This document shows, in pieces, positions 61,763-64,000 of a DNA stretch of 64,000 nucleotides. The notes beneath the pieces are model-generated. The model was not told where the DNA came from. It did no database searches and saw only the letters and a program-made list of their open reading frames with translations. The translations under genes were made by a program, and so were the position numbers. Within the stretch, counting starts at the first letter, position 1. Every line of letters starts with the position of its first letter. Origin of the DNA: JAMQKA01 sp043951865 (lineage in GTDB: Bacteria; Bacteroidota; Rhodothermia; Balneolales; Balneolaceae); the NCBI RefSeq assembly GCF_043951865.1, contig NZ_JBINJF010000001.1, positions 359,833 through 423,832 on the forward strand, written 5' to 3'.

Positions 61763-62307
61763 CACATTGGCTGAAAGATATAAATTCATCGTTAAGTTTA
61801 TGGGCGTTATCAAAATTGGCCCAAAGTTTCGAGGAATCATTAACCCAACTTAGAGATCGATTTGGATCAATAAATATCGATGATACTGATAAAGCACTTG
61901 AAAAGTCACAAATACTAAGTAAAAACTTTGCTGACTTACAACGAAATTTGGTCCCGTTTATAACTGAATTAGACAACTTTTGTGATCGATATTACGCTGA
62001 CCTGCCATTTAATATTGAATTTCAAAGAGTTGAAGAAAGGCATTCTGATCATCTATTCTTTGCCCAACAAAGAGAATGGCTTACAAAGTTGTCAACCCAG
62101 TTAAAAAAATATGAAAAAGAATCCCAAAGAGTTGTTGACAGGATAAATCAATTAATCGCATCGAAAATAAATAGTGAAGTTTCAAAAAGTAATAACAGGC
62201 TTCAAAGGGGAGTATTTTGGATGACAATGGTCTTAATTTTATTGACCATAATTTTAATTTTTGCTGACTTGGATAATATAGTCACGAATATTAGTGCTTT
62301 ATTTTGA
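61708..62307 (+). CDS. Cassette 4: unknown protein with C-terminal membrane helix, 3' part of the frameshifted gene
   Basis: A 199-residue frame that opens at TTG without a ribosome-binding site and lies one frame over from the gene it overlaps by 55 bases. It is helical, with SLSLWALSKLAQSFEESLTQ and coiled-coil-like stretches (about 105-165), and ends in a transmembrane helix (about 168-188, GVFWMTMVLILLTIILIFAD). It is best read as the C-terminal part of the 307-residue frame before it. The function is unknown; a tail anchor in the inner membrane is inferred. Confidence 0.7.
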   Translation: MDEIDLSNYGSRDEIEALTHWLKDINSSLSLWALSKLAQSFEESLTQLRDRFGSINIDDTDKALEKSQILSKNFADLQRNLVPFITELDNFCDRYYADLPFNIEFQRVEERHSDHLFFAQQREWLTKLSTQLKKYEKESQRVVDRINQLIASKINSEVSKSNNRLQRGVFWMTMVLILLTIILIFADLDNIVTNISALF

Positions 62308-62321
62308 GGATCATAACAGCC

Positions 62322-62451
62322 ACCTAACCCGCGCATTAACTCGGACAGGCCTCGCCATCTCCTTGCCTCCCTTTCATTTATTGGTTAATCTATCATTTTG
62401 TAATTAATTCAACACTATTGCGCCTGCCGGTTATGCGCAATGTCGTTAGGT
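62322..62451 (+). other. attC4 recombination site
   Basis: R'' ACCTAAC at 62322-62328, arms GCGCATTAAC and GGTTATGCGC, R' GTTAGGT at 62445-62451; 130 bases. GCCACCTAAC complements the cassette start GTTAGGTGGC at 60807. Confidence 0.9.
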
Positions 62452-62542
62452 GGCGCAAAATGCTATTCAGAAATTGGAATACTTCTTACTTTTTACTACC
62501 GTTATAATATAAGCCACCTGTTAAACTAATAATCTAATTATT

Positions 62543-62728
62543 ATGGCTGAAGCAACATTAAAGCAAAAAGTGATGGATAGCATCGAAAAACTGCCTCAAA
62601 ATGCTACTCTAGATGAAATTATGGAGCGTATTTATTTTATCCACAAAATTGAAGTCGGTCTAAAACAGTCGAAGCAAGGTGATGTACTAGAACATGAAGA
62701 GGTACTGAACAAAATTGATCAATGGTAA
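62543..62728 (+). CDS. Cassette 5: small antitoxin
   Basis: The 61-residue protein (LKQKVMDSIEKLPQNATLDEIMERIYFIHKIEVGLKQ) is helical and acidic, like the small antitoxins that accompany RelE/ParE toxins. No DNA-binding fold is visible. The stop overlaps the toxin start by seven bases (62722-62728), indicating coupling. Identification rests mainly on the partner. Confidence 0.8.
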   Translation: MAEATLKQKVMDSIEKLPQNATLDEIMERIYFIHKIEVGLKQSKQGDVLEHEEVLNKIDQW

Positions 62729-63024
62729 CACTGCATTGGACTCCTCAAGCTGTTGAAGACCTACATGCAATTTTTGAACACATTAGTCATGACTCCAAGT
62801 CAGTAGCAAAATTATTTGTCGAAAAAATATATTATCGAGTTGATCAGCTAAGACACTTTCCTTTAAGCGGTAGGAAAGTTCCAGAAGTTGACGATCCCAA
62901 CATTCGCGAATTAATCTACAAGAATTACCGGATTGTCTATTACTCCCATAATAAGGAACTTGTCCGAATTTTGACTGTATTCCATTCGAGTAAAAATTTT
63001 GATAATACTCATTTGCCAGAATAA
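62722..63024 (+). CDS. Cassette 5: RelE/ParE-family toxin
   Basis: The 100-residue protein has the ParE/RelE layout: LHWTPQAVEDLHAIFEHISHDSKSVAKLFVEKI, then LRHFPLSGRKVPEVDDPNIRELIYKNYRIVYY and VRILTVFHSSKNF. The GRKVPE...RELIYKNYRI block is a ParE/RelE landmark. It lies directly before attC5. The target (gyrase or ribosome-bound mRNA) cannot be decided here. Confidence 0.9.
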   Translation: MVTLHWTPQAVEDLHAIFEHISHDSKSVAKLFVEKIYYRVDQLRHFPLSGRKVPEVDDPNIRELIYKNYRIVYYSHNKELVRILTVFHSSKNFDNTHLPE

Positions 63025-63033
63025 TCTGCGCCT

Positions 63034-63161
63034 ACCTAACAAGGCGCTTCAACGGGACGCACCTCGCCAGGTCTTGCCCACTTTTGGCTTTTTAGCTTTC
63101 CAATCATTATTTATCAACTCAACATTATTTCGTGCGCACCTTATGCGCAATGTCGTTAGGT
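63034..63161 (+). other. attC5 recombination site
   Basis: R'' ACCTAAC at 63034-63040, arms GGCGCTTCAACGGGA and TTATGCGCAATGTC, R' GTTAGGT at 63155-63161; 128 bases. It pairs with the cassette start GTTAGGTGGCGC through GCGCCTACCTAAC, with one bulged T. Confidence 0.9.
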
Positions 63162-63195
63162 AAACCTTTCTCAATTTCTTGGCAATAATCCTTTC

Positions 63196-63228
63196 TTGAC
63201 AATGTTAACATTATTGTTAACTTATGAT
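63196..63228 (+). promoter_or_regulatory. Candidate promoter/operator of the HigBA cassette
   Basis: TTGACA at 63196-63201 is followed by two GTTAAC palindromes (63204-63209 and 63216-63221) and TATGAT at 63223-63228, just before the toxin start at 63231. The palindromes are a plausible HigA operator. The spacing of the promoter boxes is not optimal, so this is tentative. Confidence 0.4.
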
Positions 63229-63230
63229 CT

Positions 63231-63587
63231 ATGAGACAAATCAAATTCTATCGTAAGAAATCCGGAAAAGCTCCGGTCGAGGAATTTTTAGATTCATTAA
63301 AACCAAAACATGCTAAAAAAGTTACCTGGACGCTTCGACTTATTGAAGATATGGATCAAGTCCCTGTTCAATATTTTAAGAAGCTGAAAAATACTGACGA
63401 TATTTGGGAAGTTCGTGCTCGTATTGGCTCCCATAGTTTTCGGCTCCTCGGATTTATTACAGGCGATGAATTTGTTGTTTTAACAAATGGATTTAAGAAA
63501 AAATCCCAAAAAACACCCAAACAAGAAATTGAGCTAGCTGAGCAGAGAAAAGCTGATTATTTAGCTCGAAACGGAGGTTCAAAATGA
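63231..63587 (+). CDS. higB: Cassette 6: HigB-type (Gp49-like) toxin
   Basis: The toxin comes before the antitoxin, as in higBA. The 118-residue protein has [47 protein letters not shown], the [20 protein letters not shown] strand block and [22 protein letters not shown], the typical phage-derived Gp49-like/HigB pattern of ribosome-dependent mRNA interferases. Its stop overlaps the antitoxin start by four bases (ATGA). Confidence 0.92.
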   Translation: MRQIKFYRKKSGKAPVEEFLDSLKPKHAKKVTWTLRLIEDMDQVPVQYFKKLKNTDDIWEVRARIGSHSFRLLGFITGDEFVVLTNGFKKKSQKTPKQEIELAEQRKADYLARNGGSK

Positions 63588-63862
63588 GTGATCTTCAAGC
63601 TTACATAACAAAACGAAAGAAAGACGATCCGAAATTTGCGGAAGGTTTTGAAGAAGGATATCTGCATTTCAAAATTGGTGCGTTGTTGAAGCAAGCCCGG
63701 GAAAACGCTGGCTTAACGCAAGCAGAAGTAGCCAAACAAATGAATACCCAAAAAACAGCTATTTCTCGCATTGAGAATCATGCTGAAGATATCCGGCTAT
63801 CAACTCTTGAAAAATATGCCAAGACATTTGGTAAGACACTTCGCATTGAATTAGTAGATTAA
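63584..63862 (+). CDS. higA: Cassette 6: HigA-type XRE antitoxin
   Basis: The 92-residue protein has a helix-turn-helix of the XRE/Cro type at about residues 30-85 ([20 protein letters not shown], then [20 protein letters not shown]). It should neutralise the HigB toxin and repress its own cassette promoter. The intact length and overlap with the toxin gene suggest a working pair. Confidence 0.92.
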   Translation: MSDLQAYITKRKKDDPKFAEGFEEGYLHFKIGALLKQARENAGLTQAEVAKQMNTQKTAISRIENHAEDIRLSTLEKYAKTFGKTLRIELVD

Positions 63863-63866
63863 GGTT

Positions 63867-63906
63867 TACCTAACTAGCGCATTAAGGGGACGCACCTCGC
63901 CTGGTC
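63867..63906 (+). other. attC6 left half, apparently interrupted
   Basis: R'' ACCTAAC at 63867-63873 preceded by AGGTTT, matching the cassette start GTTAGGTAAACCT, then AGCGCATTAAGGGGACGCACC and TCGCCTGGTCT as in attC1 and attC5. Similarity to the other attC sites stops near 63906. No L'/R' half is visible up to the window edge. Confidence 0.7.
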
Positions 63907-64000
63907 TGAACTTGCTACATTTTGGTGGACACCCAGTTAAGCCATAGATTGTTGCCGAAATTTATGACAAACACTAGTTATGGCAAACCAAAAAAGACGA
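63907..64000 (+). mobile_element. Possible left end of an IS3-like element (partial)
   Basis: From about 63907 the sequence (TGAACTTGCTAC, then GGTGGACACCCAGTTAAG) looks like an insertion-sequence terminus. At 63980 an ATG opens MANQKRR, which resembles the start of IS3-family OrfA transposases. The element runs off the window, so only the start is seen and the family is a guess. Confidence 0.4.

Larger units (their letters stand above)
56539..64000 (+). mobile_element. Chromosomal integron: intI, attI and at least six cassettes
   Basis: A divergent integrase gene, an attI region and an ordered array in which every cassette is in the plus direction and ends with an attC site. For cassettes 1-6 the first bases (GTTAGCCGTACT, GTTATACCCA, GTTAGGCTG, GTTAGGTGGC, GTTAGGTGGCGC, GTTAGGTAAACCT) are the reverse complement of the R'' side of the same cassette's attC, the hallmark of cassettes that once circularised. 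Junctions lie at 58083, 59512, 60250, 60807, 62445 and 63155. The array continues past the window or is broken by an IS-like end. Confidence 0.95.

Noticed and set aside
1..64000. rRNA, tRNA or tmRNA genes
   Set aside because: No tRNA-like cloverleaf ends or rRNA core motifs were recognised in any intergenic gap.

Overview
The window is chromosomal DNA from a Bacteroidota-like bacterium. The best guess is the Balneolota/Rhodothermota side of the FCB group. Support comes from a SusC-style TonB-dependent receptor with a carboxypeptidase-regulatory N-domain, a lipoprotein-type (clade II) nitrous oxide reductase, a serine palmitoyltransferase-like enzyme, an HU-SPOR fusion protein and A-rich leaders with weak Shine-Dalgarno sites. 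No rRNA or tRNA is present, so this is inference. Almost all host genes from 0.3 to 44 kb lie on the minus strand.

Layout. 0.3-11.9 kb holds a membrane metallopeptidase-like protein, proline dehydrogenase, a TSGGHI-repeat adhesin-like protein, an azurin-type cupredoxin lipoprotein, a Bor-like lipoprotein, a CoA-transferase, a polytopic membrane protein with a secreted partner, and a 605-residue protein of unknown function. 12-18.5 kb holds the di-iron NO-damage repair protein Ric and a tight operon PRC-barrel - hemN - ppdK - ctaA. 18.9-26.3 kb is a complete clade II nos locus (cytochrome c, nosZ, a small membrane protein, nosL, nosD, nosF, nosY) with an Rrf2/NsrR-like regulator upstream. The same inverted-repeat operator precedes the regulator, the nos operon and ric, which suggests one NO-responsive regulon. 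26.5-30.4 kb pairs a beta-propeller phytase with a TonB-dependent receptor. 31.5-32.1 kb has a DUF433/DUF5615 toxin-antitoxin pair whose toxin is frameshifted. 32.4-37.6 kb has a TonB/ExbD/ExbB system with an HU-SPOR protein, a mini-HU and an outer-membrane barrel. 37.8-44.6 kb has a flippase-like protein, lolA, ftsK, comB, gcvT and a fluoride channel preceded by a clear fluoride riboswitch. 45-56 kb has the sphingolipid-type synthase, a DEAD-box protein that has lost its ATPase motifs, a CPBP protease, an SRAP protein without its catalytic residues, MscS, SecG, two transporters and a DUF456 protein.

56.5-64 kb is a chromosomal integron. A divergent IntI integrase carries the IntI-specific insert. 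Next come an attI region and at least six cassettes, each bounded by an attC site whose R'' arm is complementary to that cassette's own first bases. The cassettes encode an HEPN-motif (RNLVVH) protein, a ParE-type toxin-antitoxin pair, an apparently ORF-less cassette with a very long attC, a frameshifted membrane-anchored protein, a second RelE/ParE pair and a HigBA pair. The last attC is interrupted by what looks like the left end of an IS3-like element. Three families of short dispersed repeats, one MITE-like with terminal inverted repeats, sit in the intergenic gaps. The integron is the most distinctive system here. The regulon, the riboswitch and the two inactive-enzyme relatives are the next most useful observations.
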